This document shows, piece after piece, positions 23,567-31,676 of a stretch of DNA of 64,000 bases; the first letter of the stretch is position 1, and every line of letters begins with the position of its first letter. Both the position numbers and the translations under genes were made by a program. Origin of the DNA: Rathayibacter sp. VKM Ac-2760. GTDB taxonomy: Bacteria > Actinomycetota > Actinomycetes > Actinomycetales > Microbacteriaceae. The stretch is from NCBI RefSeq assembly GCF_009834185.1, contig NZ_CP047173.1, positions 992,001 to 1,056,000 of the forward strand, in the 5' to 3' direction. The notes beneath the pieces were generated by a model that ran no database searches, was not told where the DNA came from, and was given only the letters and a program-made list of their open reading frames with translations.

Positions 23567-24050
23567 GCCCGACGGCGCCGAACCCGGAGACACCTCGCGC
23601 TGGAGCCTCCGGGCGGGGACGCTCGAGGACGCCGGGGTGATCGCCGAGCTGCGCGCCGTCGTGATGCGGCCGGATCTCGAACGGCTGAACCGCTACGACG
23701 AGCACCGGGTGCGGCACCGCTTCCTCGACGGCTACCGCCCTGAGCACACGCGCGTGATCGAGGTCGACGGCGAGCTGACCGGCAGCATCGCGTCGCGGCT
23801 CGAGGACGACGCGGTCTGGATCGAGCACTTCTACCTCGCGACCGCCGTGCAGGGGCGCGGGATCGGCGGGGCTGTCCTCCGGCGGGTCATGCTCGAGGAC
23901 GGGCGCGACGACCGGCCGTTCCGGCTCGACGTGCTGCGGGGGAGCGGCGCCCGCCGGCTCTACGAGCGGCACGGGTTCCGCTGGGAGCGGCCGGAGGGGG
24001 AGTGGGACGAGATCCTGGTCGCACCTGCGCTCGCGCCCTCGGGACTCTGA
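23556..24050 (+). CDS. GNAT family N-acetyltransferase
   Basis: A 164-residue acetyltransferase. The acetyl-CoA site is visible in FYLATAVQGRGIGGAVLRRV (~90-110), followed by GARRLYERHGFRWERPEGEW, the typical last strand-helix element. GTG start, overlapping the preceding gene by 11 bp, so the two are co-transcribed. Substrate unknown. A single copy of the 92-bp-type repeat unit follows downstream. Confidence 0.83.
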   Translation: MGAEPDGAEPGDTSRWSLRAGTLEDAGVIAELRAVVMRPDLERLNRYDEHRVRHRFLDGYRPEHTRVIEVDGELTGSIASRLEDDAVWIEHFYLATAVQGRGIGGAVLRRVMLEDGRDDRPFRLDVLRGSGARRLYERHGFRWERPEGEWDEILVAPALAPSGL

Positions 24051-24067
24051 CCGGGACTCCGGCGCGG

Positions 24068-24158
24068 CTCCGGCGCACCTCCGGCTCGCGGAACCGACTC
24101 CGGCTCGCTGGAATCGGCCGATTCGACGAGCCGGAGACGGTTCTGCGTGCCGGAGGTC
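24068..24158. repeat. Single unit related to the 92-bp array at 45.7 kb
   Basis: CTCCGGCGCACCTCCGGCTC ... ends in GTGCCGGAGGTCC, the same opening and closing as units of the 92-bp array, with GAATCGGCCGATTC (24111-24124) as a perfect palindrome in the middle. It lies between two forward genes. Confidence 0.65.
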
Positions 24159-24190
24159 CATCAAGGGGGGCCGCTCCCGGCTCGCGGGGC

Positions 24191-24196
24191 TAGGGT
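24191..24196 (+). promoter_or_regulatory. -10 box TAGGGT, leaderless dienelactone hydrolase mRNA
   Basis: TAGGGT ends six bases before the ATG at 24203, with no room for a ribosome binding site (GCGCAG). Confidence 0.55.
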
Positions 24197-24202
24197 GCGC
24201 AG

Positions 24203-24928
24203 ATGCCCACGAGCGATGAGACCTGGACCCTGGCCGACCACGATGTTCCCGTCTACCGGAGCGGGGAGGGCGGCCGCGCCCTGATCCTGATCCACGAGGT
24301 CTGGGGGGTCGACGGGCACATCCGCTCGGTCGCCGACCGGTACGCGGCCGAGGGCTTCGACGTCTACGCGCCCGAGCTGCTCGCCGAGAGCGGGCTGCTC
24401 GAGCAGCTCGACACCGAGCAGCGCGCGGACTACGACCACCCGGTCCGCCGGCTCCCGCGCCAGGTCGAGCTGCGGACCTTCTTCGCCCCCGTCTTCACGC
24501 CGCAGCACGCGACGCGGACGGTCGCGATCCTCCGCGCGCTGGTCGAGCGGCTGCTGCGCCAGGAAGGGACCACGAGCGTGTCGATCACCGGCTTCTGCTA
24601 CGGCGGCACCTTCAGCTGGGCTCTCGCGCTGGCGGAGCCGCGCCTGGCCGCCGCCGTGCCGTTCTACGGCCACAACACCGCGTCGGCCGAGGAGCTGGGG
24701 TCGCTGCGGGTGCCGGTGCTGGCCTTCTACGGCGAGGAGGACGCGCCGCTGATGGCGCAGGTCCCCGGGATCCGCGAGGCGACCGAGGGGAAGGACGTCG
24801 AGCTCGTCGTCTACGAGGGTGCGGGGCACGCGTTCTTCAACGACGCGAACGAGGGGATGTACCGGGCGGAGGCGGCGACGGACGCGTGGCCGCGGGCGCT
24901 CGCGTTCCTGCGGGAGCACGCGGGCTGA
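24203..24928 (+). CDS. Dienelactone hydrolase family protein
   Basis: A 241-residue alpha/beta hydrolase of the dienelactone hydrolase family. Its Cys-Asp-His triad is present: Cys132 in GFCYGG, Asp180 in YGEEDAP and His209 in GAGHAFFND. Dienelactone hydrolases open lactone rings in aromatic degradation, and relatives act on other lactones and esters. The oxyanion helper HEVWGVDGHI is present. Length and motifs are complete. No other aromatic-degradation genes are nearby, so the physiological substrate is unclear. Confidence 0.9.
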   Translation: MPTSDETWTLADHDVPVYRSGEGGRALILIHEVWGVDGHIRSVADRYAAEGFDVYAPELLAESGLLEQLDTEQRADYDHPVRRLPRQVELRTFFAPVFTPQHATRTVAILRALVERLLRQEGTTSVSITGFCYGGTFSWALALAEPRLAAAVPFYGHNTASAEELGSLRVPVLAFYGEEDAPLMAQVPGIREATEGKDVELVVYEGAGHAFFNDANEGMYRAEAATDAWPRALAFLREHAG

Positions 24929-24971
24929 GGGGGGCGCTCCTCGCTCGTCGGAGTGGACTCGCGCTCTCGCC

Positions 24972-25126
24972 GATCGAGGAGCGGGTGTATCGAGATCCGC
25001 CGACGCCGGGAGTTCTGGCGACGGCGGGTCTCGATACGCCCCTGCGGGGCTACTCGACCAGCAAAGGAGCGGGGCACGCTCGTCTCCTGCTGATCGAGTA
25101 GCCCGCGCAGCGGGCGTATCGAGATC
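24972..25126. repeat. Palindromic repeat family A cluster (three copies)
   Basis: A degenerate copy at 24972-24998, a reverse copy at 25027-25062 (GGTCTCGATACGCCCCTGCG...) and a forward copy at 25087-25126 (CTGCTGATCGAGTAGCCCGC...). They fill the 218-bp gap between the convergent hydrolase and ABC transporter genes. Confidence 0.8.
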
Positions 25127-25146
25127 GCGCAGCGGGCGGGGTCGCG

Positions 25147-25818
25147 TCAGGCGACGTCCTTCACGCGGCCGCCCGAGAGGTGCAGGCGGCGCTGGGCGCG
25201 GCGGGCGACGGCGGAGTCGTGCGTGACGATCACGAGGGTGAGGCCGAGGTCCTTCCAGAGGGTCTCGAGCAGGGTCATGATGTCGTCGCGGGTGTCCTCG
25301 TCGAGGGCGCCGGTCGGCTCGTCGGCCAGCAGCACCTTCGGGTTCTTCACCAGCGCGCGGGCGATCGCCACGCGCTGCTGCTGACCGCCCGAGAGCTCGG
25401 CGGGCAGGTGGTCGAGCCGGTCGGCGAGTCCCACGGAGTCGAGCGCGGCCCGCGCCCGCGACGCCCGCTCGCCGGACGGGATGCGCTGCGGCGCGAGCGC
25501 CGTCTCGACGTTCTCGAGCGCGGTGAGCGTCGGGATCAGGTTGAAGCTCTGGAAGACGATGCCCACCTCCTTCGCCCGCACGTCGGCGAGCCGGCCGTCG
25601 CCGGCCGAGGAGACCTCGTGCTCGCCGAGGACCACGGTGCCCGAGGTCGGCCGGTCGAGCGCGCCGAGCATCTGCAGCAGCGTCGACTTGCCGCCGCCGG
25701 TCGGGCCCTGGACGGCGACCATCTGGCCGTCCGGGATGGTGAGGGTGACGTCCTTGAGCGCGGTGACCTTCGTCTTCGCTCCGTCGTAGCTCTTGGTGAC
25801 GTTCGTGAGGGTGTACAT
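25147..25818 (-). CDS. ABC transporter ATP-binding protein (MacB/LolD type)
   Basis: A 223-residue ATPase with Walker A GPTGGGKST (38-46), signature LSGGQQQRVAIARAL (~141-155), Walker B VLLADEPTGALD and the H-loop in LVIVTHDSAVARR. This class pairs with FtsX-like permeases that move substrates out of the membrane or change extracellular processes (MacB, LolCDE, HrtAB types). The ATG is preceded by GGAAGGA. The partner permease is encoded just upstream on the same strand. Confidence 0.93.
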   Translation of the reverse strand: MYTLTNVTKSYDGAKTKVTALKDVTLTIPDGQMVAVQGPTGGGKSTLLQMLGALDRPTSGTVVLGEHEVSSAGDGRLADVRAKEVGIVFQSFNLIPTLTALENVETALAPQRIPSGERASRARAALDSVGLADRLDHLPAELSGGQQQRVAIARALVKNPKVLLADEPTGALDEDTRDDIMTLLETLWKDLGLTLVIVTHDSAVARRAQRRLHLSGGRVKDVA

Positions 25819-25877
25819 GGGGGTGTCCTTCCGGAGACGGGAGACGAGGGGACGGGAGACGAGGGGATGAGAGGGGG

Positions 25878-27365
25878 TCAGCCGACCGAGCGGAGCGCGG
25901 CGGCCGGGCGCAGGCGCGAGGCGCGCCAGCCGCCGAGCGCCCCGGCGAGCAGTCCGCCGAGGACGGCGAGGCCGACCGCGAGCAGGATCACCGGCACGGT
26001 GACGGGCAGCGAGAGCGCGACCTCGGTGGCCGCGGCGGTCTGCGCGGCGCCGGGGCCGCCTCCGCCGAAGCCGCCGCCGGGACCGCCCGCCCCCATCGCC
26101 GAGGTGCTGGTCGAGGTTCCCGAGAGCGTGGGCGCGACGGCGTTCACGATCGCGATGCCGATCAGTCCGAGCACGATGCCCGCGGCGCCGCCGATCAGGC
26201 CCTGGACGACGGACTCGCCGGCGACCTGGCGGACGATGGAGCCGTTGCTCCAGCCGATCGCCTTGAGGGTGCCGAACTCGCGGGTGCGGCGGGTGACCCC
26301 GGAGACGGTGAACAGGATCGCGATGAGGAACGCGGCGGCGAGCACCAGCAGGGAGAGCCAGGTGCCGAGGTTCGCCACGAGATCGCCCGCGGTGGAGAGC
26401 GAGCCGGAGACGCTGGAGGCGAGGTCGGCCTGCGTCGAGACGGTCGCGTCGGGCAGGGCGGTCTGCAGCGCGGTCTGGATCGAGGAGATGTCCTCGGAGG
26501 ACGCGGCCTGCACGTAGACGGAGGAGATCAGGCCGGCCTGGCCGGAGAGGGTCTGCGCGACGTCGAGCGGGATGTAGGTGTCCGAGGCGGTGCTCGCGTC
26601 GGTGGAGTCGCTCGTGACGATCCCGATCACGCTGAAGTCGGTGCCGCCGATGTCGACGGTCGAGCCGACGGACAGCGAGGCCGTCGTCGCGTAGGAGGAG
26701 TCGACGACGACCACGTTCTGGCCGGCGTCCTCCGCGGTGAAGGTGCGGCCGTCGGTGAGGCTCACGTCGGCCAGCGGGCCGATCGCGGAGCCGGCCGGGT
26801 CGAGGCCGAGCACCGAGAAGGAGTCGACGCCGAAGGAGGATCCGCCCGCGCCGTCGGGGCCGCCGGTCGGCGCCTCGCCGGCCGCGGGGGCGGTGCCGCC
26901 CTGGCCGGCGGTACCGCCGGTGCCGCCCTGCTGGGCGGAGTCCGGGAGCTCGCCGCTGAAGGTCGTGTTGTTCAGCGCGAGCACGCCGATGGCGGCGGAG
27001 ACGTCGGTCACGCCCTGCGCGGTCGCCACGGCGGAGGCGTCGAAGGTGGTCGTGCCGCGGTCGGCCTCGAGGCGCGACTGGCTGACGGAGGTGGTGCCGT
27101 CGTCCGTCGTGCCGTCGGTGGAGCCGAAGTCGAACCGCTGCCCGGGCGCCTCGCCCTCGGTGGGTGCGGTCGCGGCCTGGGTGACGGTGATGTCGGTGCC
27201 GACTCCGTAGACGGACTCGAGGACCGAGGCCTGGGCGCTGCGGACGCCGGAGGAGAACGAGGTGACGAGGATCACGAGGGCGATGGCGAGGGCCATGCCG
27301 GCGGCGATGATGATCGTCTGCCGGCGGCGGTTGGTCAGCTCTCGCCGGAGATAGGTGGCGAACAT
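25878..27365 (-). CDS. FtsX/MacB-like ABC transporter permease
   Basis: A 495-residue permease with four transmembrane helices: one near the N-terminus (~19-38, IIIAAGMALAIALVILVTSF), a large extracellular MacB-like domain (~45-330), then three C-terminal helices. The long external domain is rich in Ser/Thr/Gly. Between two C-terminal helices is a Gly-rich loop (GAGGPGGGFGGGGPGAAQ), which is unusual. It probably works with the ATPase encoded downstream as a mechanotransmission-type efflux or peptide transporter. The cargo is unknown. Confidence 0.88.
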   Translation of the reverse strand: MFATYLRRELTNRRRQTIIIAAGMALAIALVILVTSFSSGVRSAQASVLESVYGVGTDITVTQAATAPTEGEAPGQRFDFGSTDGTTDDGTTSVSQSRLEADRGTTTFDASAVATAQGVTDVSAAIGVLALNNTTFSGELPDSAQQGGTGGTAGQGGTAPAAGEAPTGGPDGAGGSSFGVDSFSVLGLDPAGSAIGPLADVSLTDGRTFTAEDAGQNVVVVDSSYATTASLSVGSTVDIGGTDFSVIGIVTSDSTDASTASDTYIPLDVAQTLSGQAGLISSVYVQAASSEDISSIQTALQTALPDATVSTQADLASSVSGSLSTAGDLVANLGTWLSLLVLAAAFLIAILFTVSGVTRRTREFGTLKAIGWSNGSIVRQVAGESVVQGLIGGAAGIVLGLIGIAIVNAVAPTLSGTSTSTSAMGAGGPGGGFGGGGPGAAQTAAATEVALSLPVTVPVILLAVGLAVLGGLLAGALGGWRASRLRPAAALRSVG

Positions 27366-27431
27366 GGCGTCCTTCGGTCGGGGGAGGCCGGCGGTGGGGT
27401 CCGCTCGACGTTCCGACAGTAGGAACGCCCG

Positions 27432-28214
27432 CTATGCGGGGTGTCGCGAGCGGCTATCAGGTCCCGATGAGCCCGTCGGCGCCGCGAGGAGGGCGGCGAT
27501 CTCGGCGAAGGCGCGATCGGGCGCCTCCAGGTGCAGGTCGTGGTGGACGCCGGGCAGGCGGCGGATCGTCCAGCCCGCGGACGCCAGCCGATCGGCCACG
27601 GCGTCGGGCAGCACGGCGGGCGAGTCGTCCGAGAGGACCACGGACGACGGCACGGCCGGGGCGCCGACCACGACCGGATGGAAGGCGACGTCGCGGAAGA
27701 CGCCGATCGCCATCGAGGCGTCGAAGCGCCGGCGGGCGTCGTCCAGCGAGGCGCGGATCGCGGCCGGATAGCCGCGCCGGACCGCGGCGCCCTTGCGCGC
27801 CTGGATCAGACCGGCCGCGCCCATCGTCAGCTGCGGGACGGCCCAGAACAGCCGTCCGGCGACTCCGCTCGTGGGCAGCGCGAGTGCGAAGCCCGGGTCG
27901 AGGTAGACGGCCCGCGCGGGGCGCAGTCGCGCCACCGCCCGCACGAGCACCGACCCGCCGAGCGAGTGGCCGACCACGCCGTCCAGGCCCGCGGACAGGG
28001 TCTCGACGAGGTCGCCCGCGAAGTCGTCCAGCCGGTAGGAGTCGGCGCGGTCGCTCGCTCCGTGTCCGCGGAGGTCGACCGTCGTGACCGTGTACGCGCC
28101 GGTCGCGACCAGCCGCTCGGTGAGGGGCGCCCAGGTCGCGCCGTCGGCGCCGAGGCCGTGCACGAGGGCGAGGTGGCGCTCGCCGTCTCCGGTCGTCGTG
28201 GTGCTCAGTCGCAT
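27432..28214 (-). CDS. Alpha/beta fold hydrolase
   Basis: A 260-residue hydrolase. Oxyanion region HGLGADGATW, strand-turn VDLRGHGASDR, nucleophile elbow VGHSLGG (Ser84), and C-terminal GVHHDLHLE carrying the catalytic His. Similar proteins are esterases or lactonases. I start at the ATG at 28214, immediately where the domain begins; upstream in-frame extension has no support. It precedes the MacB-type transporter on the same strand with a 66-bp gap. Confidence 0.83.
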   Translation of the reverse strand: MRLSTTTTGDGERHLALVHGLGADGATWAPLTERLVATGAYTVTTVDLRGHGASDRADSYRLDDFAGDLVETLSAGLDGVVGHSLGGSVLVRAVARLRPARAVYLDPGFALALPTSGVAGRLFWAVPQLTMGAAGLIQARKGAAVRRGYPAAIRASLDDARRRFDASMAIGVFRDVAFHPVVVGAPAVPSSVVLSDDSPAVLPDAVADRLASAGWTIRRLPGVHHDLHLEAPDRAFAEIAALLAAPTGSSGPDSRSRHPA

Positions 28215-28296
28215 GAGGGTCCGTGCTCTCTCGAGGGGGTGGAAGGGGGAAGGGGGCGGCCCCGGGACCCCGCCGCGGGTCCCGGGGCCGGGTCGA

Positions 28297-29634
28297 TCAG
28301 CGCACCGACTTGATGGGGAGGACGGCGAGCGCACCGAGTGCCACGAACACGATGCCCGAGACGAAGAGCACCGGGTAGCCGCCGGTGAGCGAGACCAGTC
28401 CGGCCGCGATCGAGGGGCTGAGCGCCTGCGGCAGGGTCGTGGCGAGGCCGAGGATCGCGAGGTCGCGGCCCGCGGTGCTGGCGCCGGAGGTCATCGAGAC
28501 GGGCAGCACCTCGGTCATCAGGGCGAGGTCGATCGAGATGTAGGCGCCGAAGCCGAGGCCGAGCAGGAAGCTGTAGATCAGGACGCCGGTCGTGGTCGGC
28601 ATGACCAGCGGCACCGCGAGTCCGATCGCCATGATCACCGAGGCCCAGACGATGAAGGGCTTCCGGCGGCCGATCCGGTCGGACAGCACGCCGCTGGTCA
28701 GGGCGGAGATCAGGACGCCGAGGAGCAGGACGACGCCGATCTGCGCCGCGAAGCCGTTCGAGGCCTCGTCGCTCAGGCCGATGTAGTCGCGCAGGATGTA
28801 GAGCCCGAAGGTCTGCGCGCCGTAGAAGCCGATCACCATCAGGAAGCGCGCGGCGAAGGCCCAGGCGAAGTCGGGGTGCTTGCGCGGGTCGACCCAGAAG
28901 CCGCGGAGGAACTCGCCGAGCGTCTGGCGGGGAGCGGCGACCTCGTCGCGGCTCGAGCGGTCGGGGTTCACGACGACGAAGAGCGCGACGACGACGAGGA
29001 CGAGCACGGCGAGGACGACGTAGGGCAGCGCGCCCGATCCGACGGTCGAGCCGGCGATGACCGCGCCGGCCGCGTTGCCGACGGTGATGCCGAGGCCGAT
29101 CATGCCCGAGACACCGCCGCGCTTGGCCGCGGGGAAGCGGTCCGGCACGAGCGCGGTCGCGGCGGCCTGCAGGGCGTTGAGGCCGAGCTGCACGACCAGC
29201 CAGATCACGGCGACCATGATCACGGAGCTCGCCAGCGGCAGGCCGAGGACGAAGCCGGCGGCGAGCAGCGCGCCGCCCACCATCCACGGCGTGCGTCGGC
29301 CGAAGCGGGAGCGGGTCGCGTCCGAGAGCGCTCCGGCGACGGGCTGGGCGACGACGTTCGCGAGGAAGGCGACCGTGGTCACGATCGCGAGGTTGCCGAT
29401 CTTGTTCGCGGCGTCGAGGTCGGCGACGAGGTTCGGGATCAGGATGCCGAGCCCGCCGGAGTTGATCGCGAGGATCGCCACGTAGACGAGGGCGAGTCCG
29501 ACCGAGAGGCGGCGCAGGCGCGGCACTCCGGTGACGAGGGGCGGGTTCTCGGCGACGGCGGCGGGGCCGGTCGCGCCGGGCGTCGGCGCGACGTCGGAGA
29601 CGCGGGGTTCGGAAGGGGGAACGACGTTGTTCAT
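28297..29634 (-). CDS. MFS transporter
   Basis: A 445-residue major facilitator with 12 predicted helices after a ~40-residue N-terminal tail. The A-loop motif is present as DATRSRFGRRTPWMVG between helices 2 and 3, and again as SDRIGRRKPFIVW after the halfway point. The pattern suggests a sugar or drug/metabolite carrier (GPH/'SLC45'-like features such as GRRTPWMVG). The ATG is preceded by CAGGAG. It is divergent from the PucR regulator, which probably controls it. Confidence 0.88.
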   Translation of the reverse strand: MNNVVPPSEPRVSDVAPTPGATGPAAVAENPPLVTGVPRLRRLSVGLALVYVAILAINSGGLGILIPNLVADLDAANKIGNLAIVTTVAFLANVVAQPVAGALSDATRSRFGRRTPWMVGGALLAAGFVLGLPLASSVIMVAVIWLVVQLGLNALQAAATALVPDRFPAAKRGGVSGMIGLGITVGNAAGAVIAGSTVGSGALPYVVLAVLVLVVVALFVVVNPDRSSRDEVAAPRQTLGEFLRGFWVDPRKHPDFAWAFAARFLMVIGFYGAQTFGLYILRDYIGLSDEASNGFAAQIGVVLLLGVLISALTSGVLSDRIGRRKPFIVWASVIMAIGLAVPLVMPTTTGVLIYSFLLGLGFGAYISIDLALMTEVLPVSMTSGASTAGRDLAILGLATTLPQALSPSIAAGLVSLTGGYPVLFVSGIVFVALGALAVLPIKSVR

Positions 29635-29722
29635 GGGGGCTCCTGAGCTGGGGGCGGCGGTGCCGCTCGGGGACGCTCCACTCTCGGTCCTCCTCCCTCT
29701 CCCGGGCAATGGACGGACCTTC

Positions 29723-29754
29723 CATCCTCGAGCCCCAGGGTGGAGGATGCCTCC
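29723..29754. promoter_or_regulatory. Inverted repeats covering the ribosome binding site of the PucR gene
   Basis: CATCCTC (29723-29729) is complementary to GAGGATG (29743-29749), and GGAGG (29742-29746) also pairs with CCTCC (29750-29754). Both would hide the ribosome binding site or act as an operator in the MFS/PucR divergent region. ATGGA-N7-TCCAT (29709-29725) is a further candidate site. Confidence 0.4.
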
Positions 29755-31533
29755 ATGGTGCGACAGCAGTGGCTCGACCTCCTCGCGGACCAGGCGGACG
29801 TCCCCGAGCTCGAGGCGCACCGCGCCGCGCTGATCGCATCCGGCGCCGACCCGGCCGCCGCCGAGGCCGAGGCGCGGTCGGCGATCGAGATCGCGCTGCT
29901 CCTGCAGGAGCGCCGGCACCGCGTCGTCGAGCTCGCCGCCCTCAACGACATCGCGGGCCGGCTCGCCTCCGTCGCCGACCCCGGCGCGCTGCTGGTCGAG
30001 GTGGTGGACCAGGCGCGGCGGCTGCTGGGGGTCGACCTCACCTACGTCGCGCTGCTCACCGGCGGCGACCTGGAGATCCGGGTCGCGAGCGGCGACCGGT
30101 CGGCCCACCTCGTCGGGGTGCGGCTGACGAGCACGGCGGGACTGGTCGGCGCCGTGGTCACGGCCGGAGCGCCCCGCTGGACCTCGGACTACGCCGTGGA
30201 CGAGACCCTGCTGCACGACGAGAGCGCCGACCGCGCCGCCGCTGCGGAGTCGATCCGCGGGCTGCTCGGCGTGCCGCTGAGCGTGCGCGGGCAGGTGCTC
30301 GGCGTGCTGCTCGCGGCCAAGCGCGAGGAGCGCCGCTTCGGCGAGCACGAGATCAGCCTGCTGACGGCGCTCGCCGCGCACGCCGCGATCGCACTCGACA
30401 ACGCCGGCCGGGCGCGCGAGCTGCGCGACGCCCGCGACGGACTGGCGGCGACCCTCCACCTCGACGCCGAGCTGACGGCGGCCGTGCTCGCGGGCGGCGA
30501 GCCCGACTCGCTCGTGGAGCGGGTGCAGGCGATGGCCGACGCGCCGGTGCGCTGGTTCGCGCACCCCGGCGGCGGGCCGATCGGCGAGGCGCTGGCGCTC
30601 GCCGCGGAGTCGGGCGCGGCGGGCCGCCTCGAGGTCGGGGCCGCGGTCGTGCAGCCGGTGCTGGCGGCGGGCACCCTCTTCGGTGCGCTGGTCGTCGACG
30701 GCGCCGAGGGCGGGAGCGGGGGAGCCGGCCCGGTCGTCGACGCGGTGCTGCTCGTCGAGCGCGCGGCGCCGCTGATCGCGCTGACGCTGGCCGGCGCGCG
30801 GGCGACGGCGCGGGCGGTGCAGCTCGGGCGCGACATCGCCACGATCGACCTGCTCAGCCGGAGCGAGGAGGACCCGGCGGCGGAGAGCCGGCGCTGGTGG
30901 GGCGCCGGGCTCGATCCGCGGCGGCCGCACCTCGTCGTGGTGGCGGGCGGCGACCCGGAGCGCGCCCGGCGCTTCGTCGAGGGCCTCCGGCTCGGCGATC
31001 GCGTCGCCTCGGCGGTGCACCGGGGCCAGCTGGTGCTCGTCCTGCCGGCCGATCTCGACCTCGCGTCCCGCTGGGGCGGCGCCGACGCGCCCGCGGCCGG
31101 GCTCGCCGGTCCGGTGCTCGAGCCGGCGGCGCTCCGCGCGGCGCACGCCGAGGCCAGCCGCACCGCCCGGGTGATGACGACCCTCGGGCGCGGGGCCGTG
31201 CTGGCTCGCGCCGGCGACCTCGGCGTCTTCGCGGTGCTGCTCAGCCGCACCGGCCGGCGGGAGCTGCGCGACCAGACCGCGCGCGAGCTCGGCCCGGTGC
31301 TCGCCGAGGAGGCCGCGCGCGGCGTGCCGCTGATCGAGACGCTCGAGGTCTTCCTCGACGAGGGCCGCCGGCCCACGCCGACAGCGACCGCGCTGAGGGT
31401 GCACGTCAACACCGTCTACCAGCGGCTCGCGACGCTCGACCGGCTGCTCGGGCCGGACTGGCGGGGGCGCGCACTGGAGCTGCAGGTGCTGCTGCGGCTG
31501 CGCCGCGCGGCGGGCGACCTCGACGAGGCCTGA
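29755..31533 (+). CDS. GAF domain PucR-type transcriptional regulator
   Basis: A 592-residue regulator. A GAF sensory domain spans ~residues 60-220 (LNDIAGRLASVADPGALLVE, VDLTYVALLTGGDL, LLGVPLSVRGQVLGVLLAAK). The C-terminal ~70 residues are the PucR helix-turn-helix (TLEVFLDEGRRPTPTATALR, VHVNTVYQRLATLDRLLG). A GGDEF-like CdaR middle segment is plausible. Such proteins activate catabolic or transport genes in response to small ligands. ATG with GGAGG eight bases upstream. It lies between an MFS transporter and an APC permease and may control either or both. Confidence 0.88.
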   Translation: MVRQQWLDLLADQADVPELEAHRAALIASGADPAAAEAEARSAIEIALLLQERRHRVVELAALNDIAGRLASVADPGALLVEVVDQARRLLGVDLTYVALLTGGDLEIRVASGDRSAHLVGVRLTSTAGLVGAVVTAGAPRWTSDYAVDETLLHDESADRAAAAESIRGLLGVPLSVRGQVLGVLLAAKREERRFGEHEISLLTALAAHAAIALDNAGRARELRDARDGLAATLHLDAELTAAVLAGGEPDSLVERVQAMADAPVRWFAHPGGGPIGEALALAAESGAAGRLEVGAAVVQPVLAAGTLFGALVVDGAEGGSGGAGPVVDAVLLVERAAPLIALTLAGARATARAVQLGRDIATIDLLSRSEEDPAAESRRWWGAGLDPRRPHLVVVAGGDPERARRFVEGLRLGDRVASAVHRGQLVLVLPADLDLASRWGGADAPAAGLAGPVLEPAALRAAHAEASRTARVMTTLGRGAVLARAGDLGVFAVLLSRTGRRELRDQTARELGPVLAEEAARGVPLIETLEVFLDEGRRPTPTATALRVHVNTVYQRLATLDRLLGPDWRGRALELQVLLRLRRAAGDLDEA

Positions 31534-31592
31534 CGCTCGACGACGCCTGACGCTCGACGAGGCTCGACGAGGCCCGACGCTCGACGAGGCGC
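31518..31592. repeat. Imperfect short tandem repeat at the end of the PucR gene
   Basis: About five imperfect units of GACGCTCGACGAGGCCT, running from the last codons of the regulator through its stop (31531-31533) into the gap. The repeat changes the C-terminal residues (LDEA) little. Confidence 0.6.
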
Positions 31593-31641
31593 GTGCGCGG
31601 CGATCCGCCCGCAGCCCTTCCCCCGCCTCCCGCCCGGCCCC

Positions 31642-31647
31642 TAGGCT
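31642..31647 (+). promoter_or_regulatory. -10 box TAGGCT before the APC permease
   Basis: TAGGCT 30 bases before the ATG at 31677, with GGAGG (31666-31670) between. Unlike many genes here, this one has a normal leader. Confidence 0.45.
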
Positions 31648-31676
31648 CGCGCCCACGGAACCGATGGAGGCGCGAC